A stretch of DNA of 64,000 nt from the NCBI RefSeq assembly GCF_032583975.1, contig NZ_JAWHTF010000001.1; one strand, given 5' to 3'. This document shows, one piece after another, positions 24,495-33,241 of this stretch (position 1 is its first letter; the number at the start of each line of letters is the position of its first letter). Under the pieces are notes generated by a model. It was not told where the DNA came from. It searched no databases and was given only the letters and a program-made list of their open reading frames with translations. Origin of the DNA: Gilvirhabdus luticola (GTDB lineage: Bacteria > Bacteroidota > Bacteroidia > Flavobacteriales > Flavobacteriaceae). The position numbers were made by a program, and so were the translations under genes.

Positions 24495-25424
24495 GTGAAT
24501 ATTCAGCAGGAATTAAATAAAGTAGGTGGATTTAAAAACCTTGAGCTACTTGCCAAACAGGTAGTAGAAGGCTTTATTGCAGGAATGCATAAAAGTCCTT
24601 TTCATGGTTTCTCTGCTGAATTTGCTGAGCATAAAATTTACAATTCAGGCGAAAGCACAAGACATATAGATTGGAAACTGTATGCTAAAACAGATAAGCT
24701 ATATACAAAACGTTATGATGAGGAGACTAATTTAAGGTGTCATATTATTTTAGATAATAGTAGTTCTATGCATTACCCAAAAATGAATACATTTTCAATT
24801 GAAAAGTTGAATAAAACTGGTTTTGCTACTTTGGCTGCAGCATCACTTATGCAAATATTAAAAAGACAGCGTGATGCAGTAGGTTTAAGTATTTATAGTG
24901 ATACTTATGATTATTATGCTCCAGAAAAAGGGAGCGAACGTCACCATCAGATGTTGCTTACTCAATTGAGTGAAGCTGTATTTTCAAAACCTTTGAATAA
25001 ACAAACTGAAACATATGAGTATTTGCACCTTATAGCCGAAAAAATTCATAGAAGATCCATGATTTTTTTGTTTACAGATATGTTTCAAACCTCTACAGAT
25101 GAAGTTAAACTATTTGAAGCACTTCGCCATTTAAAATATAATAAGCATGAAGTTATTTTGTTTCATGTTTTTGATAAGAATAAGGAGTTAACTTTTGATT
25201 TTGATAACAAACCTAAACGCTTTGTAGATGTTGAAACAGGTGAGTTTATTAATTTGTATGCTGATACAATTAGAGAAAATTATACTAAAACGGTAAACGA
25301 ATATTTTAGTAATCTTAAACTAAAATGTGCCCAGTACAAGATTAAGTATGTTGAAGCAGACATTAATAAAGGTTTCGACAATATTTTAACAACATATATG
25401 ATAGAACGCCAAAAATTTGTTTAG
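24495..25424 (+). CDS. DUF58-domain (vWA-like) protein
   Basis: A 309-residue cytosolic protein of the DUF58 family. KSPFHGFSAEFAEHKIYNSGESTRHIDWKLYAKTDKLYTKRYDEETN is the DUF58 hallmark (G-x-D/S-x-R-x-I-D-W), and HIILDNSSSMHYP carries a MIDAS-like DxSxS of the von Willebrand A fold. In Bacteroidota these proteins usually sit in the moxR/batABCDE aerotolerance cluster with a MoxR AAA+ ATPase; here it follows clpP instead and no MoxR is near. Starts at GTG (24495), 12 nt after the clpP stop; there is no earlier suitable ATG. Confidence 0.88.
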   Translation: MNIQQELNKVGGFKNLELLAKQVVEGFIAGMHKSPFHGFSAEFAEHKIYNSGESTRHIDWKLYAKTDKLYTKRYDEETNLRCHIILDNSSSMHYPKMNTFSIEKLNKTGFATLAAASLMQILKRQRDAVGLSIYSDTYDYYAPEKGSERHHQMLLTQLSEAVFSKPLNKQTETYEYLHLIAEKIHRRSMIFLFTDMFQTSTDEVKLFEALRHLKYNKHEVILFHVFDKNKELTFDFDNKPKRFVDVETGEFINLYADTIRENYTKTVNEYFSNLKLKCAQYKIKYVEADINKGFDNILTTYMIERQKFV

Positions 25425-25456
25425 GTTGTTTTTTGTTGAAAAAAGACAAAAAAACG

Positions 25457-25487
25457 TTTGCGATATAAAAAATGCAATGTATATTTG
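25457..25487 (+). promoter_or_regulatory. Consensus promoter of tRNA-Asp
   Basis: TTTG (25457-25460), 19 nt, then TATATTTG (25480-25487): a full match to the Bacteroidota -33/-7 consensus. The implied leader before the tRNA is about 105 nt. Confidence 0.7.
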
Positions 25488-25496
25488 CCAGCGCTA

Positions 25497-25514
25497 ATGT
25501 AAAGCAATTTACAT
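25497..25514 (+). other. Hairpin in the tRNA-Asp leader
   Basis: ATGTAAA-GCAA-TTTACAT: a 7-bp perfect stem with a GCAA (GNRA) tetraloop directly after the predicted transcription start. A second small hairpin, CCAAC/GTTGG, lies at 25563-25576. Either may guide leader processing. Confidence 0.45.
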
Positions 25515-25597
25515 GGTATGGATGATCTGAAAGGATAATCCGAAAAACAAATTCTTATAAGTCCAACTGTTGTTGGCACCCATGTGGTAAGAGGTTT

Positions 25598-25671
25598 GGT
25601 TTGGTAGTTCAGTTGGTTAGAATACCTGCCTGTCACGCAGGGGGTCGCGGGTTCGAGTCCCGTCCAGACCG
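25598..25671 (+). tRNA. tRNA-Asp (anticodon GTC)
   Basis: A 74-nt cloverleaf. Acceptor GGTTTGG pairs with CCAGACC (one G-T); D arm TAGTTCAGTTGGTTAGAATA; anticodon arm CCTGC-CTGTCAC-GCAGG with GTC; T arm GCGGG-TTCGAGT-CCCGT; discriminator G. The CCA end is not encoded. It marks the left edge of the accessory region: its last part and trailer recur at 36163. Confidence 0.95.
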
Positions 25672-25767
25672 CAATTAAAATGTTGTGTTGGTCACAGAAA
25701 TGTGACAAAGTAGTTTAGAAATAGACTAGTGAGAAGCTTTTCCTTATTTGGGAGGGCTTTTTTTGTT
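25672..25767 (+). terminator. tRNA-Asp trailer: GAAA-loop hairpin plus terminator (copy A)
   Basis: After the tRNA comes GTCACA-GAAA-TGTGAC (6-bp stem with GNRA loop, 25691-25706), then a conserved stretch (AGTAGTTTAGAAATAGACTA) and a hairpin AGCTTTTCC / GGGAGGGCT followed by a T-run. This is the reference copy of a segment found six times in the window. Confidence 0.85.
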
Positions 25768-25789
25768 ATAAAAGAGGGCAATAGAAAAA

Positions 25790-25820
25790 AACAAAGGGAA
25801 GCAATTAATCTTCCCTTTTA
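25790..25820 (-). terminator. Intrinsic terminator of the lipoprotein gene at 25848
   Basis: Arms AAAGGGAAG (25793-25801) and CTTCCCTTT (25810-25818); on the minus strand the hairpin is followed by TTTGTTTTTTT. It is 30 nt after the stop of the minus-strand gene. Confidence 0.7.
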
Positions 25821-25847
25821 AATATAAAATGAATATATAATGACCAA

Positions 25848-26468
25848 TTAATGAAGCCTTACCCAAGAATTTTTTAATTCAGGATTAGGAAAGTTTTTAT
25901 CCCAAAGAAATTGAAATCCAGCCGATAAACTTTTTGTTCTGCCGTCTGTACCTTCAATCCTGCCATTGACTTTAACACTCCACGTATTTTTATTGTTTGA
26001 ATCAGCGATCCAGGCATCATTGTCATGATATATCAATTGGGCATTTCCATGAGCTAACACAGGCGCATTCAGAAAAAAATCACACCCATTATAATTAGCA
26101 TCTGGTAAACCATCTAAAACTACACAATACACATCTCCTTGTTGGATTAATAGAGTGCGGCCATTTGGCGTATTAATAAATTGAACAGGTTCAATTTCAT
26201 ACCAATCTGGATTGCCATTACAAGCGGCTTCAATATCAAGCCCTAGGGTAGCAGACAATCCTGTTTTAAAATCTAAAACAACATAACCAGTACCAAAATT
26301 GCTTCTTATAATATATATTCCTGATTCAGAAGGAGCATTAGCAATTCCTTTAGAGAGTTCTTCCTTGTTTTGTTCAAGGATTATATCTTCAGACTCTAGA
26401 CCTTCATTTGCACATGCAAACATTATTATTGCAAGGCAAAAACTGTAAAAAAAAGTTTTTGTTTTCAT
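25848..26468 (-). CDS. Uncharacterised lipoprotein
   Basis: A 206-residue exported protein: signal MKTKTFFYSFCLAIIMFAC with lipobox cysteine at residue 19, then an acidic linker (ESEDIILEQNKEEL) and a beta-rich domain with repeated short strands (SGIYIIRSNFGTGYVVLDFKTG, NGRTLLIQQGDVYCVVLDG). Two cysteines (CNGNPDW and CDFFL) could form a disulfide. I do not recognise the family. It is the only gene between trailer copies A and B, so it forms the smallest cargo block of the accessory region. Confidence 0.7.
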   Translation of the reverse strand: MKTKTFFYSFCLAIIMFACANEGLESEDIILEQNKEELSKGIANAPSESGIYIIRSNFGTGYVVLDFKTGLSATLGLDIEAACNGNPDWYEIEPVQFINTPNGRTLLIQQGDVYCVVLDGLPDANYNGCDFFLNAPVLAHGNAQLIYHDNDAWIADSNNKNTWSVKVNGRIEGTDGRTKSLSAGFQFLWDKNFPNPELKNSWVRLH

Positions 26469-26505
26469 AAAATTTAAGTTGTTTAGTTAATACTAAAAAT
26501 CTGAT

Positions 26506-26524
26506 AATAACGTTAGACGTTATT
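26506..26524. promoter_or_regulatory. Inverted repeat upstream of the lipoprotein gene
   Basis: AATAACGT-TAG-ACGTTATT, perfect 8-bp arms, 38 nt upstream of the start at 26468. Possible operator. Confidence 0.35.
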
Positions 26525-26802
26525 GTTTACTCATTGATTATAATGAATAACTATCTATTTAAATAAGAAGGTATTTTGTTAAAGTAGTTGAGGGTAAAAT
26601 CCCAATGTTATATGATAAGTTAATGTAGTAAATTTTTTTGTAAATATCAAATAAACACTTAAAAATCAACATATTATATGATATCTGCAAGATTAATCTT
26701 ACCTATAAGGCTTTTAATTATGAGGATTTATGACCAAGAATATTTCAAAATATGAGAAAACTGTATGTTCAGATTAATAAAATAATTAGATAATTCAGAA
26801 AA
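26525..26802. other. AT-rich stretch without gene
   Basis: No coding sequence, RNA gene or clear repeat is seen here. The stretch leads into trailer copy B. Confidence 0.6.
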
Positions 26803-26863
26803 AAAGTAGTTTAGAAATAGACTAGTGAGAAGCTTTTCCTTATTGGGAGGGCTTTTTTTGTTT
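26803..26863 (+). repeat. tRNA-Asp trailer copy B (3' part)
   Basis: It begins at AAAGTAGTTTAGAAATAG and continues through AGCTTTTCC, a loop one T shorter than copy A, GGGAGGGC and the T-run. The tRNA end and the GAAA hairpin are absent. Confidence 0.85.
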
Positions 26864-26921
26864 ATGGTGCAATGTATGCATTATATGCATTTTTTATTAA
26901 AAAGGTGTTTAGCAAAAGAGT

Positions 26922-27005
26922 GTTTTTAGTGAATTTACAATTACAGGAATTATAATCCTTGCATTCTTTTTGGGTTGGTTGAAAACCTTCCTTCGTCCAA
27001 CTTGA
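26922..27005 (+). pseudogene. Possible remnant of a small membrane protein
   Basis: Between stop codons, about 26 codons read SEFTITGIIILAFFLGWLK followed by TFLRPT and a stop. The hydrophobic helix and Arg-ended tail look like the C-terminus of a membrane protein, without any start. Weak evidence; it may be chance. Confidence 0.2.
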
Positions 27006-27014
27006 GCGCCATTG

Positions 27015-27542
27015 TTAGATGCCATCACTACAACCATTGTCAATTATATGTTCCATGATTAGAACACGGTCATTCATACCGCCTTCAGTATAAGACGTAT
27101 TACCAATTATAGAGAATTGGTTTTTATCATAGAAAGATATTGCACTAGTATTCTGATCCCAGACTTTTAACCAGAGTACTTTAAAGCCATTTTCCGAAGC
27201 CCACACCAACGCGGTATTAAGGAGTCGATTACCAATACCTTTACCTTGCACTGATTGATCCAAGAAAAGCCTTACGCATTCTATGTTTGGTTCATCTGAT
27301 AGTATTATGGGCGGTGTATTAATGGATAATAACATGTAGCCTACCAGTTGCTGATCTTCAACAACAAATATTTGACTTTTGGCAGAATCCAGATGATCTG
27401 CTAATGCAGATTCTGAAAAAAACTCCTCTATATAAGTTGAGCCTTCCTCTTCGGTTAGGTCATCATAGGTTTCCAGGAATGTACGTGACGCTAAAGTAGA
27501 CAGTGATATGAGATCACTTTTTGTAGCAACTCTTAAATTCAT
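27015..27542 (-). CDS. GNAT-family N-acetyltransferase
   Basis: A 175-residue acetyltransferase. NLRVATKSDLISLSTLASRTFLETY is the usual N-terminal strand-helix; QSVQGKGIGNRLLNTALVWASENG (residues about 100-125) is motif A, which binds the acetyl-CoA pyrophosphate (Q/RxxGxG/A); VWDQNTSAISFYDKNQFSIIG is motif B. Of the RimI-like/PA4866-like type; the substrate is unknown. A monocistronic minus-strand gene just right of trailer copy B. Confidence 0.9.
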   Translation of the reverse strand: MNLRVATKSDLISLSTLASRTFLETYDDLTEEEGSTYIEEFFSESALADHLDSAKSQIFVVEDQQLVGYMLLSINTPPIILSDEPNIECVRLFLDQSVQGKGIGNRLLNTALVWASENGFKVLWLKVWDQNTSAISFYDKNQFSIIGNTSYTEGGMNDRVLIMEHIIDNGCSDGI

Positions 27543-27876
27543 ATTACTTAATTTTCACTGGCATCTAACTAATTAATAAACGTATTTTGTTCCATTTATT
27601 TACTATTTTCAAATATATTGCTTTTTCCTATTCTCTTGTAAGAACTGTCCTAGTAAACTGTGGTAGTAATTTAATCCTGTCTTTTGACCCTTGGCATTCC
27701 TTACTCATACACCCATGATGGATGAATCCATGTCCCCAACCGTATGTAGATATTGTATTCCCGTCCTAACTACAACACACGACCCTTTTAGGAGTGGCTT
27801 TTTGGTTATAAATACATTTTTTCCTTAAGTGACCTATAAGATGTCCAAAATTCTTAGTAATGAATACCATATTGGT
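27543..27876. other. Intergenic stretch, no gene seen
   Basis: A 334-nt gap. Near 27782-27808 a sequence ending GGAGTGGCTTTTTGGTT weakly recalls the trailer terminator but has no proper stem. Otherwise nothing recognisable. Confidence 0.5.
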
Positions 27877-28695
27877 CTAATTCTTTAGATACTGGATAAT
27901 ATCTACGTATTCTATATCATTCCTATTTTTATAAAAATCTTTTAGAATTGCTGTGTGCCCTTGACCTAAAAATACCAAAACCCTATCCTCAGGTTCTATA
28001 ATTGCATCTATATTAGACATAATTTTGAAATTGCGTTCCCACCACCTAGAAACTATTTCTGATCCTAAATGGTTTTTTGTATGCCCCATTTTATTTAAAT
28101 ATTCTAAATAGACATTTCTATTCATGGCATCATATTCATGACTGTTTATAAAGGCAAAAAACTCCTTTATGGTCATTTTTTCATAAGCGTTTTGCCAAAC
28201 ATCCATGACTTGAGATTTCATATCGCTCATCATGTTATCAATTAGATTCATTTGGTTATTCTCTTCAAGAAAAGTCATCAATTCTCCAAATTGTAGGTCT
28301 AAATAATAATCAGCTGGATAAACTTTGTTATGTCCCACTAGGGCAGCTAATCTAAATCCAACCTGCTGTCTCTCATTAATATTGAGTGTATGCTCACCTT
28401 TTAAATAAGCTTTATATAATGAGTCAATTGAAGTATTGTCTTTGGTGTACTCAAGAATAATCTTTGTTGGTTTAAATTCAGCCAAAGCATTAACAAAATG
28501 ATCTAACTCTAATTGTCTTTTTGGAGTAGATAAATCATCTACTTTTAATGACATGGCATCTGATGAACCGGCAAAATGGAATGTTCCCAATAAAGCTATA
28601 GCAGGTTTATTCTTTTCCTCACTTAAAGTAGGTTGGGCAACAATATTATATGTAATTAGGAAAAAAAATATTAATAGTAAAAACACTCTTTTCAT
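27877..28695 (-). CDS. DUF5694-type secreted protein (TraB-like fold)
   Basis: A 272-residue protein with signal peptide (MKRVFLLLIFFFLITYNIVAQ). The mature protein opens AIALLGTFHFAGSSDA and contains PTKIILEYTKD and the C-terminal EPEDRVLVFLGQGHTAILKDF, the 'LGTFHF ... E ... GxGH' layout of DUF5694 proteins, relatives of the TraB/GumN/EreA superfamily. The paired GTFHF histidine and GQGH histidine suggest a metal-dependent hydrolase, unproven. Last gene of the RND operon, 76 nt after the barrel gene. Confidence 0.75.
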   Translation of the reverse strand: MKRVFLLLIFFFLITYNIVAQPTLSEEKNKPAIALLGTFHFAGSSDAMSLKVDDLSTPKRQLELDHFVNALAEFKPTKIILEYTKDNTSIDSLYKAYLKGEHTLNINERQQVGFRLAALVGHNKVYPADYYLDLQFGELMTFLEENNQMNLIDNMMSDMKSQVMDVWQNAYEKMTIKEFFAFINSHEYDAMNRNVYLEYLNKMGHTKNHLGSEIVSRWWERNFKIMSNIDAIIEPEDRVLVFLGQGHTAILKDFYKNRNDIEYVDIIQYLKN

Positions 28696-28771
28696 TTTAA
28701 TTTATTTATTTGTTAAACTAATTAAGGTTAATGATCTTGTTCTTTAAACACATTTTAATCATGAGATTAAT

Positions 28772-29974
28772 TTAAAAATATTTAATCAACGAAACACCTA
28801 TAAAACTATCACTTTTAAAATTATTAAGTATCAAATCGTTTTTTGATATGTTCTGAAAAAATCTTCCTTCCAGTTCAATTTTAAAGCTACTTCCAAGTCG
28901 TCTAGAAGCCTCCAAACTAAATATTGTGCTACTTGATTCTAAATCCAAAATTCCACCCATCAATATAGAAGTATCCTGTACATCATTAAGTGCAATTCTA
29001 GCACCAAGAAATATGTCATTTTGCATAGCGCTTAATGCTAATTCATCCCTTTCATCATATAAATATTCTCCTATAAGACCAAGATCTACACCTGTGCTTC
29101 TTATGTTACCTATAGTATATTCCAATCCTGCTGCTAAAGCAAAGAAACTTTGAAAATTACTGGGTCTGTATATTGATTCAAGCTTCCAAAGAAAGGCATT
29201 TTGTGTATATTGAATATCTAATCCAATTTGATTTATTTGAGGATAAATAGCATTTGAAATTCCTTCATTGGTAAACTCAAAATAAGGCTCTCTTCCAGTT
29301 CCTTTAAAAAATGATACTCCAAGATCAACATTATTGAAACTATTACTGTAACGAACTGCAAAGCCTTGATGCCATTCTTGAGCAGAACTTTCATAACTAA
29401 TGTTGTCTGAGTCTATAACAATAGGAAATCTAATTCTACCTTTCTCTCCTGGGAAAGTGCGCTTTCTGTGATATGGCAAATAGAAAACATCAATAGTTCC
29501 AAAATCCATATTTAATGAAAATTGTACCATAGGTTGACCTAATTTTTGTTCACCATCAAAACTTTCTACAGCGTCTGTCTGATTTATTATGTCAACAAGA
29601 TGAACGCTCTCTGTGACTCCCCAAAAGACTTTTTTTATCCCAAGACTTAATTCCCAATTACTACTTGCCTTTTGATAATATAATTCTCTAATATCCCAAT
29701 GTGTACGTTCTTTATCAATATCAAGTCTATAAAACCCTTCAAAGTTTATTGTCTCATATCCTTTGTTCCACTCTAAGTTATAATTAGGATAAAATGCCAA
29801 TGAAGGATAATTGCTTTTTTGTCCATAAAAACTAGGGCTGTTATAGAAATAGCGATACTCAAACTCAATATCCATTTCAAAATTATGATAGAGTGAGCTT
29901 CCATCAGAATTATTTTGAGAGTAACCTATGACTGATAAAAACAGAATGATTATGTATTTAATATTTTTTTTCAT
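28772..29974 (-). CDS. Outer-membrane beta-barrel protein of RND exporter operon
   Basis: About 400 residues; I start at the ATG at 29974 (MKKNIKYIIILFLSVIGYSQ, a good signal peptide), not at the in-frame ATG at 30019. The mature part is a run of amphipathic strands with aromatic girdles (SLYHNFEMDIEFEYRYFYNSP, WDIRELYYQKASSNWELSLGIKKVFWG) and ends SFIGVSLIKYF, an outer-membrane-protein C-terminus. It resembles the DUF1302/alginate-export-like barrels found with RND (COG1033) exporters and LolA-like proteins. It probably forms the outer-membrane exit or acceptor of the transported lipid. Confidence 0.72.
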   Translation of the reverse strand: MKKNIKYIIILFLSVIGYSQNNSDGSSLYHNFEMDIEFEYRYFYNSPSFYGQKSNYPSLAFYPNYNLEWNKGYETINFEGFYRLDIDKERTHWDIRELYYQKASSNWELSLGIKKVFWGVTESVHLVDIINQTDAVESFDGEQKLGQPMVQFSLNMDFGTIDVFYLPYHRKRTFPGEKGRIRFPIVIDSDNISYESSAQEWHQGFAVRYSNSFNNVDLGVSFFKGTGREPYFEFTNEGISNAIYPQINQIGLDIQYTQNAFLWKLESIYRPSNFQSFFALAAGLEYTIGNIRSTGVDLGLIGEYLYDERDELALSAMQNDIFLGARIALNDVQDTSILMGGILDLESSSTIFSLEASRRLGSSFKIELEGRFFQNISKNDLILNNFKSDSFIGVSLIKYF

Positions 29975-30069
29975 TTTTAAGTTTTTAAGAAACTGGAAGC
30001 CACAATTGGTGACTTCCAATTTCTAATCAAAAACGTATCAACATTTAAAATCAAATATGAAAACATACT

Positions 30070-30831
30070 TTAACTTCTTTTTAAGGCATTTTGTGTAAAA
30101 TCTTCGTCAGAAAGATCCACTTCAAAATTATAATCAGAAAACTTTAATAAGGTTTCTTTGTTGCTTTGATGATTTACCATATTAAGTTCAGATGCTCTCC
30201 AAAACTTATTTTTATATAATTTATAGTCTTGGTAAATCAATGTTTTTAGCAATGCATTTTTTCTATCATAGAATTCAATTTTTTCTATTCTATAGTCCTT
30301 ATCCTTGTTGTAAGACACCAATCGTCTAGTGTAACCAGATTTTGGATCTACTGGAATTTGTTCAACAATTAGGAGGTTGTCTTTTTCTTCCAAAAATTTG
30401 TAATTATATTTTTCAATTTCCTGAGAAGATAGGTCTTCATAAGCAAATTCACTACCTACAAAAGGACCAGATTTGTTGTTAGATGAAATACGCTTTACTC
30501 TTTTTATTGAGGGCAAATAAAGCCACTGGTCATCAGCTCCAATTTTATGAGTGTAGGTTAAGGTAGCTGTGCCTTTAACATCTTTAGGGGAATTAAAGAC
30601 AATCAATGATTTATCACCATCTTCAGTTAACTCTAAAGTTCTAATCATTAACGTTCTTTCACTGGTCTGACCATTTTTGTTCTTTAGTATCATGTTCAAA
30701 TTTGCACTTGAACTTTTAAATCCTAAGTCTGCGTTTTCAGCAGCTTTAGCAATTTCAACTCCTTTGTTTTGTGATTGACCTGTTAAGGTCATCATAATTG
30801 ATAAAACACTTGTTAGTATTAAATTTTTCAT
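30070..30831 (-). CDS. Outer membrane lipoprotein-sorting (LolA-like) periplasmic protein
   Basis: A 253-residue protein with signal peptide (MKNLILTSVLSIMMTLTGQSQ). KSSSANLNMILKNKNGQTSERTLMIRTLELTEDGDKSLIVFNSPKDVKGTATLTY and DDQWLYLPSIKRVKRISSNNKSGPFVGSEFAYEDLS are characteristic of the LolA-like domain (COG2834/PF17131). This family has a half-barrel that shields a lipid chain. In such operons it likely ferries the lipid substrate of the RND pump across the periplasm. It lies 17 nt downstream of the pump gene. Confidence 0.88.
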   Translation of the reverse strand: MKNLILTSVLSIMMTLTGQSQNKGVEIAKAAENADLGFKSSSANLNMILKNKNGQTSERTLMIRTLELTEDGDKSLIVFNSPKDVKGTATLTYTHKIGADDQWLYLPSIKRVKRISSNNKSGPFVGSEFAYEDLSSQEIEKYNYKFLEEKDNLLIVEQIPVDPKSGYTRRLVSYNKDKDYRIEKIEFYDRKNALLKTLIYQDYKLYKNKFWRASELNMVNHQSNKETLLKFSDYNFEVDLSDEDFTQNALKRS

Positions 30832-30848
30832 TGTTTTTAGTTTTAAGA

Positions 30849-33218
30849 TTATCTATAATAAATTAGAGATGTATATTTTCTTTTTACTCTTTCCTTTGAT
30901 GCTGTCAATACAAGAAGTGATGGTAGCAGTATAAAATCTATTATTAATGCTGATATAATAATTACAACTGTAATCCTAGCCATATAACTATTCAATGCAA
31001 AGGATGATGTTGATAAGACGGCAAATCCTGTTATTAATACTGCTGTGGTTGTTAAGAGGGCCTGACCAACTGTTTTAAATGCATACTCAACAGCTTGTCT
31101 AGCATTAAAGCCATATTCACGTCTTGCTCTCAAAAACTTGCTCATGAAATGAACGGTATCATCAACTATTATCCCAAGAGTCATTCCAAATACTACCACC
31201 ATGCCAGTATTAATTTGAGCTTTGTACAATGCCCATATTCCAAAACCTATCAATACAGGACTAACATTCGGGATTATGCTTAAGAAACCTAATTTTATGT
31301 TTCTTAAGGCAACCATGAGTACAAGTGATATTAGAATTAAAGCAATTATATTTCCTTTAAACATGCTATCAGCTTGTCTGAATCCTAGTTTTGAAAACAT
31401 TAGCATTGGACTTACTCCGATAGAATGCATAGAGTCAGGAGTATTTTTGTATAGCCAATTTTCACAACGTTCAGAAAAAGCAATCATGCTTGGGCTATCA
31501 ATATTGTTAAGTGTTACGGTAACCCTAGTCTCTGATTTGTCTACATTTATTTGATTATTAAGATCTAAACCAAAAGGAAGAGATAATTCATACAATAGTA
31601 AATATTGAGCTGCTTCCTCACGGGTTTCTGGAATAGTGTAAAATAATTCATCATCTCCATGCATTGATCTGTTTATACGTCTAGCAACTTCACTGAATGT
31701 ATTAACATGCACCACTTCGGGTTGTGTATACAACCAATCTTCAAATTCATTTAGTTTTTTTAAATATTTGGGGTTATTGATACCTCCTTCTTCACCGCTT
31801 CCAATAGAAAATTCAACATTATAAACCCCAGTTAGGTTTTCACTTATATAATCAGTGTCAGATCTGAATTTGACACTTTCATTAAAGTAATTAATGAACT
31901 CATCATTGAAAGAATTTTTACTTGCCAAATATGTAAAGAGACCTATTGTAAAAATTGATAGAAAGGTAAGTCTTACAGGGTATTTAATTATAAATTGAGC
32001 AAAAACTGTATACCAATCCAAAACTTTTGTTGGGTTATTATTCCTTTTTTTAATTTTAAAAGGAAGAATAGTCATTAAAGCTGGTAATGTTGTCGTGGAG
32101 AACAGAAATGCCATTGTCATTCCAAAAGCAACAATATTCCCTAAATCCCAGAAAGGCGGAACATCACCAAAATTCATTGTTAAGAATCCTATTACAGTTG
32201 TTAGACTAGTAATAAAAACAGGCATGAAATTAAGACGCATAGATTCTTTCAAAGCATCTATTTTATTTAAACCTTCTTTTCTCATTTTCTGAAGCATTGT
32301 AATTAGAATATGGATACTATCAGCAACTGCCAATGTCAAAATCATGGTTGGGAATACTGAAGAAGGCGGTGTTAATTTTATTCCCATAAGACCAATGAAT
32401 CCCAAAGCGCTTACTATTGAAAAAATTACGACTGTCAGTGTAGATATAGTGCTTTGAATACTTCTTGTTAGTATTAATGTTGTTATTATTACAATAAGCA
32501 TCATTATTGCTGTTAGCCCCATATCTTTCATTGAAGCTTCAAAAAAAGCTGTATTTAAAGGAACCATTCCTGAAATATGAATATCAAAATGAGGATATTT
32601 ATTATTGAAGTCATCTACCATATTTCTTACATATTCCATGACTTCTGGTACTTCTTCTGCGCTATTTTCACCTGGTAATTTAACTGTGATGTTTATTGCA
32701 GTCACACTTCCATTACTATTTATTAGACGGTTCACTAGCATAGGTTCTTTTAATGCTATTTGCTTGATTTTTTCAATTTCTTCTTCACTTTTGTCAATTG
32801 AATTATAGGATAGATCATCTACAAAAAGATCATCTTCTACTGCCTTTGTATGTTGAAAATTTGTAATGGCATCTACTCTTGATGAGTAAGGTGTGTTCCA
32901 TGCTTCAGCAGTTAAATTTTCAATGGCAACTAGGTTTAATTTTGTAAACACATCTCCATTTGATGGTGTTAAAACCAAAATGACATTATCATCTTTAGTA
33001 TATTTTTCCTGCAATGCATCAAACGCTTCTAATTCTGGATTGGATTCACTGAAGAAAACATGATAATCTCCATCAAAATTCATTTTACCTTGAAGGCCTA
33101 GCATTAAGGTCAAAACAAAAGTTCCTATTAAAACAGACCACTTATATTTTATTACAAATTTGGTCCAACTTGAAACAAAATTGTTGGTTGATTCTTTTAA
33201 TTTTCTAATTGTTTTCAT
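30849..33218 (-). CDS. RND/MMPL-family exporter (COG1033)
   Basis: A 789-residue polytopic transporter. TM1 near residues 25-45, a periplasmic domain, five TM helices (about 225-390, including TVVIFSIVSALGFIGLMGIKLTPPSSVFPTMILTLAVADSIHILITML), then the duplicated second half (TM7 at about 410, periplasmic domain, and VVFGMTLGIIVDDTVHFMSKFLRARREYG). The ADS and DD residues in TM4/TM10-like helices are the proton-relay acids. The sterol-sensing-like layout groups it with HpnN/MmpL3-type lipid exporters rather than drug RND pumps; no membrane-fusion protein is adjacent. With the LolA-like and barrel genes it forms a complete lipid-transport line. Confidence 0.9.
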   Translation of the reverse strand: MKTIRKLKESTNNFVSSWTKFVIKYKWSVLIGTFVLTLMLGLQGKMNFDGDYHVFFSESNPELEAFDALQEKYTKDDNVILVLTPSNGDVFTKLNLVAIENLTAEAWNTPYSSRVDAITNFQHTKAVEDDLFVDDLSYNSIDKSEEEIEKIKQIALKEPMLVNRLINSNGSVTAINITVKLPGENSAEEVPEVMEYVRNMVDDFNNKYPHFDIHISGMVPLNTAFFEASMKDMGLTAIMMLIVIITTLILTRSIQSTISTLTVVIFSIVSALGFIGLMGIKLTPPSSVFPTMILTLAVADSIHILITMLQKMRKEGLNKIDALKESMRLNFMPVFITSLTTVIGFLTMNFGDVPPFWDLGNIVAFGMTMAFLFSTTTLPALMTILPFKIKKRNNNPTKVLDWYTVFAQFIIKYPVRLTFLSIFTIGLFTYLASKNSFNDEFINYFNESVKFRSDTDYISENLTGVYNVEFSIGSGEEGGINNPKYLKKLNEFEDWLYTQPEVVHVNTFSEVARRINRSMHGDDELFYTIPETREEAAQYLLLYELSLPFGLDLNNQINVDKSETRVTVTLNNIDSPSMIAFSERCENWLYKNTPDSMHSIGVSPMLMFSKLGFRQADSMFKGNIIALILISLVLMVALRNIKLGFLSIIPNVSPVLIGFGIWALYKAQINTGMVVVFGMTLGIIVDDTVHFMSKFLRARREYGFNARQAVEYAFKTVGQALLTTTAVLITGFAVLSTSSFALNSYMARITVVIIISALIIDFILLPSLLVLTASKERVKRKYTSLIYYR

Positions 33219-33241
33219 TTTATTAATTATTTATAAAGTTT

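Noticed and set aside
25421..25708. Minus-strand open frame covering the tRNA-Asp region
   Set aside because: It runs across the tRNA gene and its promoter and has no protein-family character.
27782..27808. Possible seventh tRNA-Asp trailer copy
   Set aside because: Only the end GGAGTGGCTTTTTGGTT is reminiscent; no left arm or spacer is conserved.
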